64,000 nucleotides of DNA from Streptomyces deccanensis (GTDB lineage Bacteria; Actinomycetota; Actinomycetes; Streptomycetales; Streptomycetaceae): positions 4,402,001 to 4,466,000 of the forward strand of contig NZ_CP092431.1 of the NCBI RefSeq assembly GCF_022385335.1, in the 5' to 3' direction. The notes under the pieces are model-generated. The model was not told the origin of the DNA, ran no database searches, and was given only the letters and a program-made list of their open reading frames with translations. This document shows, one piece after another, positions 1 through 8,488 of the stretch. Position numbers and translations under genes: made by a program. Numbering within the stretch: position 1 is the first letter of the stretch; the number at the start of each line of letters is the position of its first letter.

Positions 1-531
1 CCGACGGTCACCGTCACGAAGACGGTCGCGGCGGAGGACGCCGACACCACCGGCGACGACAGCGGCAACGACGGCGGCGACAGCGGCGAGGGGACCGACG
101 GTTCCTCCGAGGACGCGAGCGACACCGCGACCGACGACGACGGGGTCTTCGCCCTCGACGACGAGGTGATCTACGACAGCGACGTCGAGGTCGCGCTCTC
201 CGGGTTCAAGCGCGGGGTGTCCAGCGAGTACGCGGTGCCCGAGAGCACGCCGTACGTGAAGTTCAACATCAAGATCACCAATGGGTCCGACGGCACGGTC
301 GACGCCAACGAGCTGACCGTGAACTGCGCCTACGGCGACCAGGGCAAGGAGGGCGAGGCGATCTACGACGACGGCCTCGACGGGCTCCCCGACACCCGTA
401 TCCTCGCCGGACGCTCGCTCACCGTTCCGTGGGCCTGTGAGCTGCCCAAGGACGAAACGTTCCTCCAGGTCGAGGTCTCCCCCGACTACGACTCCGAGGA
501 AGCGATCTTCACCGGCGACGTGAAGAAGTGA
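1..531 (+). CDS. Secreted or anchored DUF4352-like protein, 5' end outside window
   Basis: The reading frame is open from base 1, so the N-terminus (expected signal peptide or membrane anchor) lies upstream of the window. The visible part starts with a threonine/valine stretch (PTVTVTKTV), then an acidic Asp/Gly/Ser-rich linker to about residue 50, then a compact C-terminal domain of about 120 residues. That domain has alternating beta-strand patterning and two cysteines (NCAYG and WACEL) that could form a disulfide. The layout of anchor, disordered linker and immunoglobulin-like domain resembles DUF4352 proteins on the actinomycete cell surface. The family assignment is inference from pattern and no enzymatic motif is seen. 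An internal GTG at 166 is not the true start because the frame and its codon bias continue upstream. Confidence 0.6.
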   Translation, partial: PTVTVTKTVAAEDADTTGDDSGNDGGDSGEGTDGSSEDASDTATDDDGVFALDDEVIYDSDVEVALSGFKRGVSSEYAVPESTPYVKFNIKITNGSDGTVDANELTVNCAYGDQGKEGEAIYDDGLDGLPDTRILAGRSLTVPWACELPKDETFLQVEVSPDYDSEEAIFTGDVKK

Positions 532-612
532 GGGACAGGCACACTTGAGACAGTGCGTACGGTGCGTGCAGCACGCGCGGTGCGTCGATAGGGCACCCCC
601 GGGAAGGATCAG

Positions 613-909
613 ATGTTCATCATCTTCGGCACCAAGGGATACCTGTACCAGCTCGCGATACTGACGCTCGTGTGCGGACAGTGCGGTAACCCCGCCGCGC
701 ACACGCTCAGGAAGCGAGTCACGAAGTTCACGCTGTTCTTCGTGCCGCTCATCCCGATCTCGACGAAGTACCAGACGCAGTGCACCTTCTGCGGCGCCGA
801 GCAGAAGGTCAGCGCCGAGCAGGCCGAGCGGCTCCAGGAGCAGAGCGCCGGCGCGCACGGCGGCCAGTCGTACGGCCAGCCTCAACAGCAGCAGCCGTAC
901 CAGTCGTGA
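613..909 (+). CDS. Small zinc-ribbon protein
   Basis: A 98-residue protein with two CxxC knuckles, C21/C24 (CGQCG) and C57/C60 (CTFCG), that should bind one zinc ion as in zinc-ribbon domain proteins. Between the knuckles is a hydrophobic strand-rich segment (FTLFFVPLIPIS) typical of the zinc_ribbon_15 type. The last 30 residues are a Gln/Gly/Tyr-rich disordered tail. A GGAAGGA ribosome-binding site lies just before the ATG. The gene stands alone between the upstream surface protein and a glycosyltransferase. Its molecular role is unknown, and this type is common and conserved in Streptomyces. Confidence 0.75.
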   Translation: MFIIFGTKGYLYQLAILTLVCGQCGNPAAHTLRKRVTKFTLFFVPLIPISTKYQTQCTFCGAEQKVSAEQAERLQEQSAGAHGGQSYGQPQQQQPYQS

Positions 910-1068
910 CACCGGGCGGGGGAAGGTCCGGAGTGAGAAGGGGCTGAGCCCCGGCGCGGGAACGGGCCGAGTCCGATGGCTGTGGGGAAGCTGTGGGTTT
1001 ACTGATTCTCACTCTTCCCTCAGTGGTCGCACAGCTTCGCCCCAGGAGCGGCCTCGACAGTCGCTGCC

Positions 1069-3123
1069 ATGAACGAAAAGAACGCGGCGACCCTCGCCCC
1101 GCCGAGGCATCGGGCCGACACTCCTTCACCCGCCGCCGGGGCCGCCGGGGCCCGTGGCGGGCTCGCCGTCCGAGGTCGGCGGCTGTTCACCGGAGCGCCG
1201 GAGGACCCGCGCTGGGCGCGCCCGGCCCTGTGGGCGATCCTCGTCCTGGCCACGGCGCTGTACGCCTGGAACCTGTCCTCCGTCACCGGCAACAGCTTCT
1301 ACAACGCGGCCGTCTACAGCGGCACCAAGAGCTGGAAGGCGTTCTTCTTCGGCGCCCTGGACGCGGGCAGCTTCATCACCGTCGACAAGCCGCCGTTCGC
1401 GCTGTGGGTGATGGGCCTGTCGGCCCGGCTCTTCGGCTACGGCACCTGGCAGATGCTGCTGCCGATGGTCGCGGTCGGCGTCGGCTCGGTGGCGCTGTTG
1501 TACCGGATGGTCAAGCGTGACTTCGGGGCCGTCGCGGGCACGATCGCCGCGCTCGCGCTCACCCTGACCCCCATCACGGTCGCCCTCACCCGGGACACCA
1601 ACCCGGACCCGATCCTCGTCTTCCTGATGCTGCTGGGCGCGGCGGCGCTGATGAAGGCCGTCCGCACGGGGCGTCCGATGCCCCTCGTCTGGTCCGGCGT
1701 CGCGATCGGCTTCGCCTTCCACACGAAGATGATGCAGGCGTACGTCGTCCTGCCGGCGTTCTTCCTGGTCTACCTGTGGGCGGCGAATACCTCGCTCGGC
1801 CGCCGTATCCGCAACCTGGCCGTCGGCACGGTCGCGCTGGTCGTGTCGAGCGCCTGGTGGATGGTGGTCGTGGATCTGATCCCCGCCTCCTCCCGGCCTT
1901 ACATCGGCGGCTCGACCGACAACACGGTCTGGGACCTGGTCATCGGCTACAACGGCTTCGGCCGGATCTTCGGCGCCAGTGCGTCGGCGGGCTCGCAGGG
2001 AAACGGGGCGAGCTTCGGCGGCGAGGCGAGCGTCTACCGGATGTTCAACGAGATCATGGGCGGCCAGATCTCCTGGCTGATCCCGTTCGCGATCGTCGCG
2101 CTGGTGGGCGGTCTGGTGCTGCGGGGCCGGGCCCCTCGTACCGACGCCAAGCGCGCGGCTCTGCTGCTCTGGGGTGGCTGGTTCGTCCTGCACTACCTGA
2201 CGTTCGCGCTCGCGGAGGGCACGTTCCACCCGTACTACGTCACCGCCATGGCGCCCGGTGTCGCGGCGCTGGCCGGGGCGGGTGGGGTGATGCTGTACGG
2301 CGCCTTCAAGGAGGGGTCGGTCGCGCGCTGGGGGTGGGTGCTGCCGCTGGCGGTCGCGGCGAGCGCGGTCTGGGCGGTCGTGCTGCTGCAGCGGGTCTCC
2401 GGTTCCGGAACGGTCTATACGGTCGCCCAGGTGGTGGCCGGTGTCGCCGGTGCGGTCGCCGTGATCGGGCTGCTCGTCGGACGGTTCATGCGGCGCCGCG
2501 AGCTGATCGGGCTGGCGTCGATCGCGGCGGTGGTCGCGCTGCTGGCGGGGCCCGCCGCGTATTCGGTCTCCGCGGCCACCACTTCCTCGTCCAACGGCAC
2601 CAATCCGACGGCCGGTCCCAGCACCGGGGGTGGGATGGGCGGGGGCGGCGGCATGGGCGGAGGCCAGCGCCCGAGCGGAAGCGCTCCGACGGGCAACGCG
2701 CCCAGCGGCGACGCCCCGAGCGGCTCGACCGGCAGTCGGGCGGGCGGCCGTGGCGGCGGCATGGGCGGCGGCACCCAGGTCTCCTCCGAGATGATCACGT
2801 ACCTGAAGAAGAACCAGGACGGCGCGACCTGGCTGGTGGCGGTGGCCACCGACCAGACGGCCTCCTCGATCATCCTGGAGTCGGGCGAGCCGGTGATCTC
2901 CATGGGCGGCTGGTCCGGCAGCGACGAGGCGATGACCCTCGCCAAGCTGAAGGCGCTGGTGAAGGCCGGCAAGCTCCACTACGTCGTCGTCGGCGACAGC
3001 GGCCGGGGCGGGAGCGGCAGTGCCGCCTCCGAGATCGCCGAGTGGGTCAAGGAGAACGGCAGCGCCGTGAGCGACTACAGCGACAGCGGGCTGTACCGCC
3101 TGGACGCGTCGGACGTGAGCTGA
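1069..3123 (+). CDS. Glycosyltransferase family 39 membrane protein (ArnT/PMT-like)
   Basis: A 684-residue polytopic GT-C glycosyltransferase, expected to move a sugar from a polyprenyl-phosphate donor to an acceptor outside the membrane. After a cytoplasmic lead of about 55 residues comes the first transmembrane helix. The early extracytoplasmic loop contains YNAAVYSGTKSW and a VDKPPF motif typical of GT39/ArnT enzymes. About a dozen hydrophobic helices follow up to residue ~505. A Gly/Ser-rich linker (repeated GGGMGGG) then leads to a soluble C-terminal domain of ~120 residues (WLVAVATDQTASSIILESG, ending YRLDASDVS), matching the C-terminal domain of YkcA/YkcB-type putative mannosyltransferases. 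No clear Shine-Dalgarno sequence precedes the ATG. Donor and acceptor cannot be inferred from sequence. Confidence 0.88.
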   Translation: MNEKNAATLAPPRHRADTPSPAAGAAGARGGLAVRGRRLFTGAPEDPRWARPALWAILVLATALYAWNLSSVTGNSFYNAAVYSGTKSWKAFFFGALDAGSFITVDKPPFALWVMGLSARLFGYGTWQMLLPMVAVGVGSVALLYRMVKRDFGAVAGTIAALALTLTPITVALTRDTNPDPILVFLMLLGAAALMKAVRTGRPMPLVWSGVAIGFAFHTKMMQAYVVLPAFFLVYLWAANTSLGRRIRNLAVGTVALVVSSAWWMVVVDLIPASSRPYIGGSTDNTVWDLVIGYNGFGRIFGASASAGSQGNGASFGGEASVYRMFNEIMGGQISWLIPFAIVALVGGLVLRGRAPRTDAKRAALLLWGGWFVLHYLTFALAEGTFHPYYVTAMAPGVAALAGAGGVMLYGAFKEGSVARWGWVLPLAVAASAVWAVVLLQRVSGSGTVYTVAQVVAGVAGAVAVIGLLVGRFMRRRELIGLASIAAVVALLAGPAAYSVSAATTSSSNGTNPTAGPSTGGGMGGGGGMGGGQRPSGSAPTGNAPSGDAPSGSTGSRAGGRGGGMGGGTQVSSEMITYLKKNQDGATWLVAVATDQTASSIILESGEPVISMGGWSGSDEAMTLAKLKALVKAGKLHYVVVGDSGRGGSGSAASEIAEWVKENGSAVSDYSDSGLYRLDASDVS

Positions 3124-3233
3124 TCACCCGCTCGCTCCGGATGTGAGCTGGTCGGCAGCCTCACCCTCGGGCGGGCCCCGGATCTCCCTCCGGTGGCCCG
3201 CCCCTGTCGTGCTCGGCGCGGGATACTGGGCGC

Positions 3234-4277
3234 ATGCGGTTGCGAGGCCGGGGGTGTGTCGCCGCCGGGCTGGTGTCGGTGCTGGTGTGGGTGCTGATGG
3301 CGCTGGCCGGCTGTGCCGGAGGGGAGCGCGAGGGCGCCGCCCCGACCCGTACGCGCGAGGGCGCCGCCCCGACCCGTGCAGAGACGTCGGAGGCGTCCCC
3401 CACCCCCGTGAACCCGGTCTCGATCCCGGGCCTGATCGCCCGCCCGCACACCGGCTCCGACCTGCGTCTGGGCGCCGTGCTGGCCCGTACCGCCGCGTAC
3501 ACCAGCCACGCGGTGACGTACGAGGCCGACGGTCTGACCATCTCGGGGATCATGAACGTCCCCGAGGGCGAGGGGCCCTTCCCGGCGCTGGTGCTGGCGC
3601 ACGGATACATCGACCCCGCCGTCTACACCACGGGGCGCGGGCTGGCCCGGGAGCAGGATCTGCTGGCCCGCGAGGGCTACGTCGTCCTGCACACCGACTA
3701 CCGCAATCACGCGGGCTCCGACGACGACCCCGACAACGATGTGAACCTCCGCCTCGGCTACACCGAGGACGTCATCGGCGCGGCCCTGGCGCTGCGCGAC
3801 TCCGGGCGCCCGGAGATCGACGGTGACCGGATCGGTCTGCTGGGGCGGTCGATGGGCGGCGGGGTCGTCTACAACACGCTGGTGGTGGCGCCGGGGCTGT
3901 TCGACGCGGCCGTGGTCTTCGCCCCGGTGAGCTCCCGCCCCGCCGAGAACATCGACCACTTCCAGCGACCCGACGGCGACCCGGTCGTCGCGGAGATCGA
4001 GGCCGCGCACGGCACCCCCGCCTCGAACCCGACCTTCTGGCGGGAGGTCTCGCCCCTCACCTACGTCGACCGCGTCACCGAGCCGCTCCTCATCCACCAC
4101 GGCACCGCCGACGCGACCTGCCCCCTCGCCTGGTCGGAACGGACCGCGGCCGAGTTCGAGGCGGCCGGCAAGGACGTCCGCCTGATCAAGTACCCCGGCG
4201 AGGGCCACACGTTCGCCCCCCAGTGGCCCACGTCCATGCGCCACACCGTGGCCTTCTTCGACACACACCTCCGCTGA
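3234..4277 (+). CDS. Alpha/beta hydrolase lipoprotein
   Basis: A 347-residue protein with a lipoprotein signal: basic start, hydrophobic helix and lipobox LAGC, so it is probably anchored outside the membrane. The mature protein begins with a duplicated linker (EGAAPTR twice). The rest is an alpha/beta hydrolase of the dienelactone hydrolase/prolyl oligopeptidase group. The nucleophile elbow is GRSMGGG, the oxyanion-side motif is VLAHGYID, the probable acid lies in HHGTADATCP, and the catalytic His is in GEGHTF near the C-terminus. The substrate is unknown; peptidase or esterase activity is plausible. It converges with the following MFS gene, with only about 11 bases between the two stops. 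Confidence 0.85.
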   Translation: MRLRGRGCVAAGLVSVLVWVLMALAGCAGGEREGAAPTRTREGAAPTRAETSEASPTPVNPVSIPGLIARPHTGSDLRLGAVLARTAAYTSHAVTYEADGLTISGIMNVPEGEGPFPALVLAHGYIDPAVYTTGRGLAREQDLLAREGYVVLHTDYRNHAGSDDDPDNDVNLRLGYTEDVIGAALALRDSGRPEIDGDRIGLLGRSMGGGVVYNTLVVAPGLFDAAVVFAPVSSRPAENIDHFQRPDGDPVVAEIEAAHGTPASNPTFWREVSPLTYVDRVTEPLLIHHGTADATCPLAWSERTAAEFEAAGKDVRLIKYPGEGHTFAPQWPTSMRHTVAFFDTHLR

Positions 4278-4288
4278 AGGGCACCGCG

Positions 4289-5505
4289 TCAGCCCTGGGG
4301 CTGCCGGCCCCCTCGTCGGGGCGCGGGCGCCGGGGAGGGGTGTTCCGTTCGGTCGTGGCGTCCCGTTGCCCGCAAGCTCAGGGTGACCGCTGCCGATGCG
4401 CACGCCAGCGCCGTCATCGCGGTGGCCGGTGAGGTCAGTTGGGCCAAGGTGCCTGCCAGGGTCGCGCTCACGCCCTGCCAGGTGAGCATGCCGGCCGAGT
4501 GCAACCCCAGGGCGTGGCCGGTGAGTTGGGGCGGGGTGAGGGTGAGGAGGTGGCGCTGCTGGACCAGGCTGGCGCCGAAGCCGACCGAGGCGAGGGTGGC
4601 GCAGGCCGCCGCGACGGGGGCCGGCGGGTGGAGGGCGAACAGCAGGTACGGCGTCGCCAGGAGCAGCAGGAGCGGCGTGGCCAGGCGGTCGCGCACCCGG
4701 GGCGGGAGCAGGCGGCCGACCGCCACGTCACCGACCAGCATGCCGAGCGCCGCGCAGGCGAAGAGGAAGCCCGCGCGGTCGGGGGCGTACGCGACGAACA
4801 GGGACTCGCAGCCGACGACGAGGCCGTTGGGGATCCACAGGCCCAGGTAGAGGCGGCGGCGCGGGGCGGACGACCACAGGAGCGCGTTCGTGCGCCAGGT
4901 CTCGGCGACCGACGGGCGACCGACGGCACGCGGGGCGCGGCGGCTCAGCCCGAGCGCGGCGCACAGGGCCGCCGCCGCGTACAGGGCCGCCGACACCAGC
5001 AGGGTGACCGCCGGGGAGAGGAAGGCCACCAGGGCGCCTCCGGTCGCGTAACCGGCGATCTGCGTCAGGCCGTGCAGCATGTTGAACAGCGAGCGGCCCA
5101 GCGGATAGCCGTCGCCGGGGAGGATCTCGTTCAGCAGGCCCCAGCGGACGCCCCCGCCGAGGGAGGCGACCAGACCCTGGGCCGCGATCACCGCGAAGAC
5201 CGTCCACAGGGGCAGGGCGGGGAGGGACAGCACCGCCGTGCTCACCGCGAAGAGTGCTGCCAGGCCCGTCAGCGTCGCCCTCGGCGGCAGGCGGTCCGCC
5301 GCCGAGAGCAGGGTCGTCGCGCCGATCATCTGGGCGAGGGAGGGGCCGAACATGCTGAGGGCGGACAGGAGGGGGAGCCGGTCGCCGCGTAGACGGCGGT
5401 GCCGAGGGCCAGGCCGCCGATCGTGGAGGCCGCGACCTGGAGGGCGGAGGAGACGAAGAGCGGGGTGAACTCCCGTGTACGGAAGAGGGATCGATAGCCG
5501 TGCAT
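4289..5505 (-). pseudogene. MFS transporter interrupted by a one-base frameshift
   Basis: The N-terminal part starts at the ATG at 5505 (MHGYRSLFRTREFTPLFVSSALQ, first transmembrane helix). It continues in one frame to about 5375. The remainder, from SMFGPSLAQMIGATTLLSAADRLPP to the C-terminus at 4289, is in another frame. Adding one base to the five-G run at 5371-5375 (plus strand) rejoins them as ATGSPLLSALSMFGPS and gives a 405-residue protein with about 12 transmembrane helices, the normal MFS length. As written, the gene would yield only a short N-terminal fragment, or a protein missing its first helices from an internal ATG at 5353. It is divergent from the ArsR-type regulator at 5621, the usual arrangement for an exporter and its repressor. 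It may be a true pseudogene or a homopolymer sequencing error. Confidence 0.85.
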
Positions 5506-5545
5506 GGAGAACGAGCCTGGGGTGCGCCGCCCTTCCTTCGTAATG

Positions 5546-5563
5546 TTTCGCGCACGCGCGAAA
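5546..5563. promoter_or_regulatory. Palindromic operator between MFS and ArsR genes
   Basis: The sequence TTTCGCGCACGCGCGAAA has perfect 8-bp arms separated by two bases. It lies 41 bp upstream of the MFS start and 58 bp upstream of the chosen regulator start. This is the expected position for an ArsR/winged-helix dimer that represses both divergent genes. Binding by the neighbouring regulator is inference. Confidence 0.7.
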
Positions 5564-5620
5564 GGTTGGTCGGGGTCGGGGGCCGGAGGCAAGCTCGGTT
5601 CGACGTCAGGAGGGGTTTTC

Positions 5621-6718
5621 TTGGGCTGGTGGCAGGTCAACGCCGATACCCTCGCCGGCAGCCGGTTCGTCGTCTCGCCGCTCGCGGAGACGTTCGCGAG
5701 CCTGAAGATGCTGCACGCCGGGACGGGCACGCACCCCGGGGAGCAGGCGTGGCTGCGGGCCCATCTCCCGGCGTACCGGGCCGCGTTGGCCGGTGACCCG
5801 CTCACCGCCCTGCTGATCCGCGCCGGGCTCGGGCAGGAGTGGATCGCCGACTTCCTCACGCCCGCGCCGCGCGAGGGGGAGACCTTCGCCGCCGAGATCG
5901 CCCGGGTCCGGGGCGCCGACCCGGCCGCCGCCCGCGCCCACCTCGCCCTCTCCCTGCGCGGCCCTCTGCCCGCCGCCCTGCACCGGGACGACCTGCCCGG
6001 CCGCGCGGCCGACCTGCTGACCCATGTGTGGGAGGAGACCGTACGGCCGTACTGGGAGCGGCGGCGGCGCGTGCTGGAGGCCGATGTGCTCGCCAGGACC
6101 GCGCGGTTGGGGCAGGGCGGCTGGGCGGCGGTGCTGGACGCGATGCGGCCGGGGATGCGGTGGCTCGGCGAGAACCGGCTCCAGGTCAATCTGCACGAGT
6201 ACCCGCCGCGGGAGATCTCCGGGGCGCGGCTGGTCTTCGTGCCGGTCACGCCGCAGCGCACGGGCTGGGTGGCGTGGGAGGAGCGCGAACGGTACGCCGT
6301 CGTCTACCCCTGCTCGGGCACCCTCGCCACCCCGGGCACCACCGCCACCACCGGCACCACCGGCACCACCGGCAGGGGTCCCGTCGTCAGCACCGTCGCC
6401 GGCGCCCCCTTGATCCCTGCCGTCCGCTCCACCCCCGCCGTCCCCGCCACTCCCGCCACCCCCGCCACCCCCGCCGTCCCCGCTGCCCTCGGTCCCCTCC
6501 TTGGTGAGGCTCGGGCTCGGGTTCTTGGGCTTCTTGAGTCGCCCATGAGCACCACCCAGCTGTGTGCCCTGACCGGGCAGGGGCTCGGGTCCGTCGGGCG
6601 TCATCTGAAGGTGTTGCTGGACGCCGGTCTCGTGCGGCGCGGGCGGGCCGGGCGTTCGGTGCTGTACGCGCGGACGGCGGCCGGAGAGGTGCTGCTCCAG
6701 GCCGGTCGGGGGGCGTGA
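5621..6718 (+). CDS. ArsR-type winged-helix regulator (DUF5937-like)
   Basis: A transcriptional regulator of 365 residues. The TTG at 5621 is chosen because AGGAGG lies 7 bases upstream. The earlier in-frame ATG at 5504 would place the palindromic operator inside the coding region. The N-terminal ~230 residues form the uncharacterised DUF5937-type domain (FVVSPLAETFASLKML). A low-complexity insertion of about 55 residues follows, made of short Thr/Gly and Pro/Ala/Thr repeats (TTGTTGTTG, PATPATPATPAVP). The C-terminal ~80 residues are a winged helix (STTQLCALTGQGLGSVGRHLKVLLDAGLV). It probably represses itself and the divergent MFS gene. The insertion is unusually long and repetitive and probably varies between strains. 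Confidence 0.82.
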   Translation: MGWWQVNADTLAGSRFVVSPLAETFASLKMLHAGTGTHPGEQAWLRAHLPAYRAALAGDPLTALLIRAGLGQEWIADFLTPAPREGETFAAEIARVRGADPAAARAHLALSLRGPLPAALHRDDLPGRAADLLTHVWEETVRPYWERRRRVLEADVLARTARLGQGGWAAVLDAMRPGMRWLGENRLQVNLHEYPPREISGARLVFVPVTPQRTGWVAWEERERYAVVYPCSGTLATPGTTATTGTTGTTGRGPVVSTVAGAPLIPAVRSTPAVPATPATPATPAVPAALGPLLGEARARVLGLLESPMSTTQLCALTGQGLGSVGRHLKVLLDAGLVRRGRAGRSVLYARTAAGEVLLQAGRGA

Positions 6719-6762
6719 ACCCGAGCGGAGGGGGCGTGCGGTACCGGAGATAGCATCCGGTC

Positions 6763-7269
6763 ATGACTACTGACAACGCCACCCCCTCCGTCCTGGACGT
6801 GCAGATCGACGCCCTCAAGGGCGGCCCCGCGGACCTCGCCCAGTACGCCGGTCAGGCCGTCCTCGTCGTGAACGTGGCCTCCAAGTGCGGCCTCACCCCC
6901 CAGTACACGGGCCTCGAAGCGCTCCAGGCCCGCTACGCCGCGCAGGGCTTCACCGTGCTGGGCGTGCCGTGCAACCAGTTCCTCGGGCAGGAGCCCGGCT
7001 CCGCCGAGGAGATCGCGGAGTTCTGCTCGGCGACGTACGGCGTCACCTTCCCGATGACCGAGAAGGTCGAGGTCAACGGAGAGGGCAGGCACGCCCTGTA
7101 CGAGCGGCTCGTGGCCCACGCGGACGCCGAGGGCCACAGCGGCGACATCCGCTGGAACTTCGAGAAGTTCCTGATCGGCCGCGACGGCTCGGTCGTCGCG
7201 CGCTTCTCGCCGCAGACCGAGCCCGAGTCGGCGGAGCTGGTCGCCGCCGTGGAGAAGGCCATCGGCTGA
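6763..7269 (+). CDS. Glutathione peroxidase family (thiol peroxidase)
   Basis: A 168-residue cytoplasmic peroxidase of the GPx/BtuE family, reducing hydroperoxides. The peroxidatic residue is Cys42 in NVASKCGLTPQ (cysteine, not selenocysteine). The other conserved tetrad members are visible: Gln72 in GVPCNQFLGQ and Trp-Asn in IRWNFEKFL near residues 134-135. Length is normal for the family. Actinomycetes lack glutathione, so the reductant is probably thioredoxin or another thiol; that is family knowledge, not seen here. The gene starts 42 bases after the ArsR-type regulator. Confidence 0.93.
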   Translation: MTTDNATPSVLDVQIDALKGGPADLAQYAGQAVLVVNVASKCGLTPQYTGLEALQARYAAQGFTVLGVPCNQFLGQEPGSAEEIAEFCSATYGVTFPMTEKVEVNGEGRHALYERLVAHADAEGHSGDIRWNFEKFLIGRDGSVVARFSPQTEPESAELVAAVEKAIG

Positions 7270-7303
7270 CGCCCGCGAGGGCATGTCGGCTCCAGGGCCG
7301 CCG

Positions 7304-7326
7304 TTGACCTTGTCCCTGGGGCAAGG
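7304..7326 (+). promoter_or_regulatory. MerR-type promoter/operator
   Basis: A -35-like TTGACC (7304-7309) overlaps the near-perfect dyad CCTTGTCCCTGGGGCAAGG (7308-7326), whose 9-bp arms have a single mismatch. A dyad embedded between the promoter elements is the hallmark of MerR-family autoregulated promoters. It lies 52 bp before the chosen MerR start, so the regulator is probably autoregulated. Confidence 0.72.
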
Positions 7327-7378
7327 GGCACCGTCTCTCTCGCCGGGCGGAGGGCGCCCGGTGACGGAGGACGACCCA

Positions 7379-8260
7379 GTGGACCCAGGGGACATGGACG
7401 ATCTGCTCACCATCGGCGTCTTCGCCGCCCGCGCGCGGCTGTCGGCGAAGGCACTGCGGCTGTACGACCGGCTGGAGCTGCTCCCGCCGGCGTACGTCGA
7501 CGAGGTGAACGGCTACCGGTACTACCGGGCCGACCAGGTCGAACGTGCCCGACTGGTGGCCCTGCTGCGGCAGCTCGACATGCCACTCGCGCGGATCGCC
7601 GAGATCGTGGACCTCGTCGAGCGCGACGGCAGCCGGGCGGCCGAGCGGTTGGCCGCGTACTGGGCCGGGGCCGAGGAGCGGTTCGCGTCCCAGCGGACCC
7701 TGGTCGCCTACCTCCGTGGACGGTTGTCGGGAACGGAGTCAGGCATGGCGGAGACGTACGGAACGTTCGCGATCGAAACGGTCGACACGGCACCCCAGGT
7801 GCTGCTGACCCAGTCACGGCACACCCTCGCGGACGAGCTGCCCGCGTGGATCGGGGCGTCGCTCGGACGGCTGGAGGAGGGCGCGGCGGCCTGTGGCGGT
7901 GTCGCCGGGGCACCGTTCGTCGTCTACCACTCCGAGGTGTCGATGGAGAGCGACGGGCCCGCGGAGTCGTGCGTGCCGGTGGCCGACGAGGGTGCCGCGC
8001 GGGCCTGGGCCGCCGAACACGGGCGGGCCTGGGAGACCAGGGTGCGCGTGGAGCCCGCGACGCGGCTCGTCTACACCCGGATCAGCAAGGCCCAGGTGGC
8101 CCATCCGCAGATCCTCGCGGCGTTCGAGGCGGTCGAGCGGTGGATCGCCGGGCGGGGGCTGCGGGTCACCGGCCCGTGCCGCGAGATCTATTTCGCGGAC
8201 TGGGAGGCGGCGGGTCCCGAGGACCCGGTGTGCGACGTGGCGTTCCCGGTCGCATCCTGA
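7379..8260 (+). CDS. MerR family regulator with GyrI-like effector domain
   Basis: A 293-residue BmrR/TipA-like regulator. The N-terminal MerR helix-turn-helix is LLTIGVFAARARLSAKALRLYDRLELL, followed by NGYRYYRADQVERARLVALLRQLDMPL. A coiled-coil dimerisation helix runs to about residue 120, then a C-terminal GyrI-like ligand-binding domain (VLLTQSRHTLADELPAWIGASLGRLEE ... CREIYFADW). The GTG at 7379 is chosen because GGAGG at 7366-7370 is well spaced and the MerR operator lies just upstream. An upstream in-frame ATG at 7283 would put the operator inside the gene, and ATG 7394 is an alternative. The ligand is unknown; relatives sense hydrophobic drugs. Confidence 0.87.
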   Translation: MDPGDMDDLLTIGVFAARARLSAKALRLYDRLELLPPAYVDEVNGYRYYRADQVERARLVALLRQLDMPLARIAEIVDLVERDGSRAAERLAAYWAGAEERFASQRTLVAYLRGRLSGTESGMAETYGTFAIETVDTAPQVLLTQSRHTLADELPAWIGASLGRLEEGAAACGGVAGAPFVVYHSEVSMESDGPAESCVPVADEGAARAWAAEHGRAWETRVRVEPATRLVYTRISKAQVAHPQILAAFEAVERWIAGRGLRVTGPCREIYFADWEAAGPEDPVCDVAFPVAS

Positions 8261-8348
8261 GCCGTGCGGTAGCCGTTCAGTAGCCGGGCGGTAGCCGTGC
8301 GGAGGTGGTGCGGTAGTGGTCCGGTGGCCACGCAGGGGCCGGGCGGTA

Positions 8349-8385
8349 CCGGTACGGCCGAGGGGTTTCCCTACGGCCGTACCGG
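8349..8385. terminator. Strong hairpin after the MerR gene
   Basis: CCGGTACGGCCG (8349-8360) is repeated as its perfect reverse complement at 8374-8385, a 12-bp stem with a 13-base loop. There is no U tract, as is usual in high-GC actinomycetes. It lies 88 bases after the MerR stop and 103 before the next gene, so it most likely terminates the MerR transcript. A leader function for the downstream gene cannot be excluded. Confidence 0.6.
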
Positions 8386-8488
8386 ATCGGGCAGCTCCTG
8401 TCGGCCAACTGTCAGCGGGTGATTAGCGTCTACACCAACAAACGGACAACACCCGCCCGCACGAGACGAACGGAACGGACGAGCCGCA

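Noticed and set aside
1126..2979. A 617-codon minus-strand frame under the GT39 gene
   Set aside because: Low-complexity Arg/Asp/His-rich translation, no start signal, fully inside a well-defined membrane glycosyltransferase.
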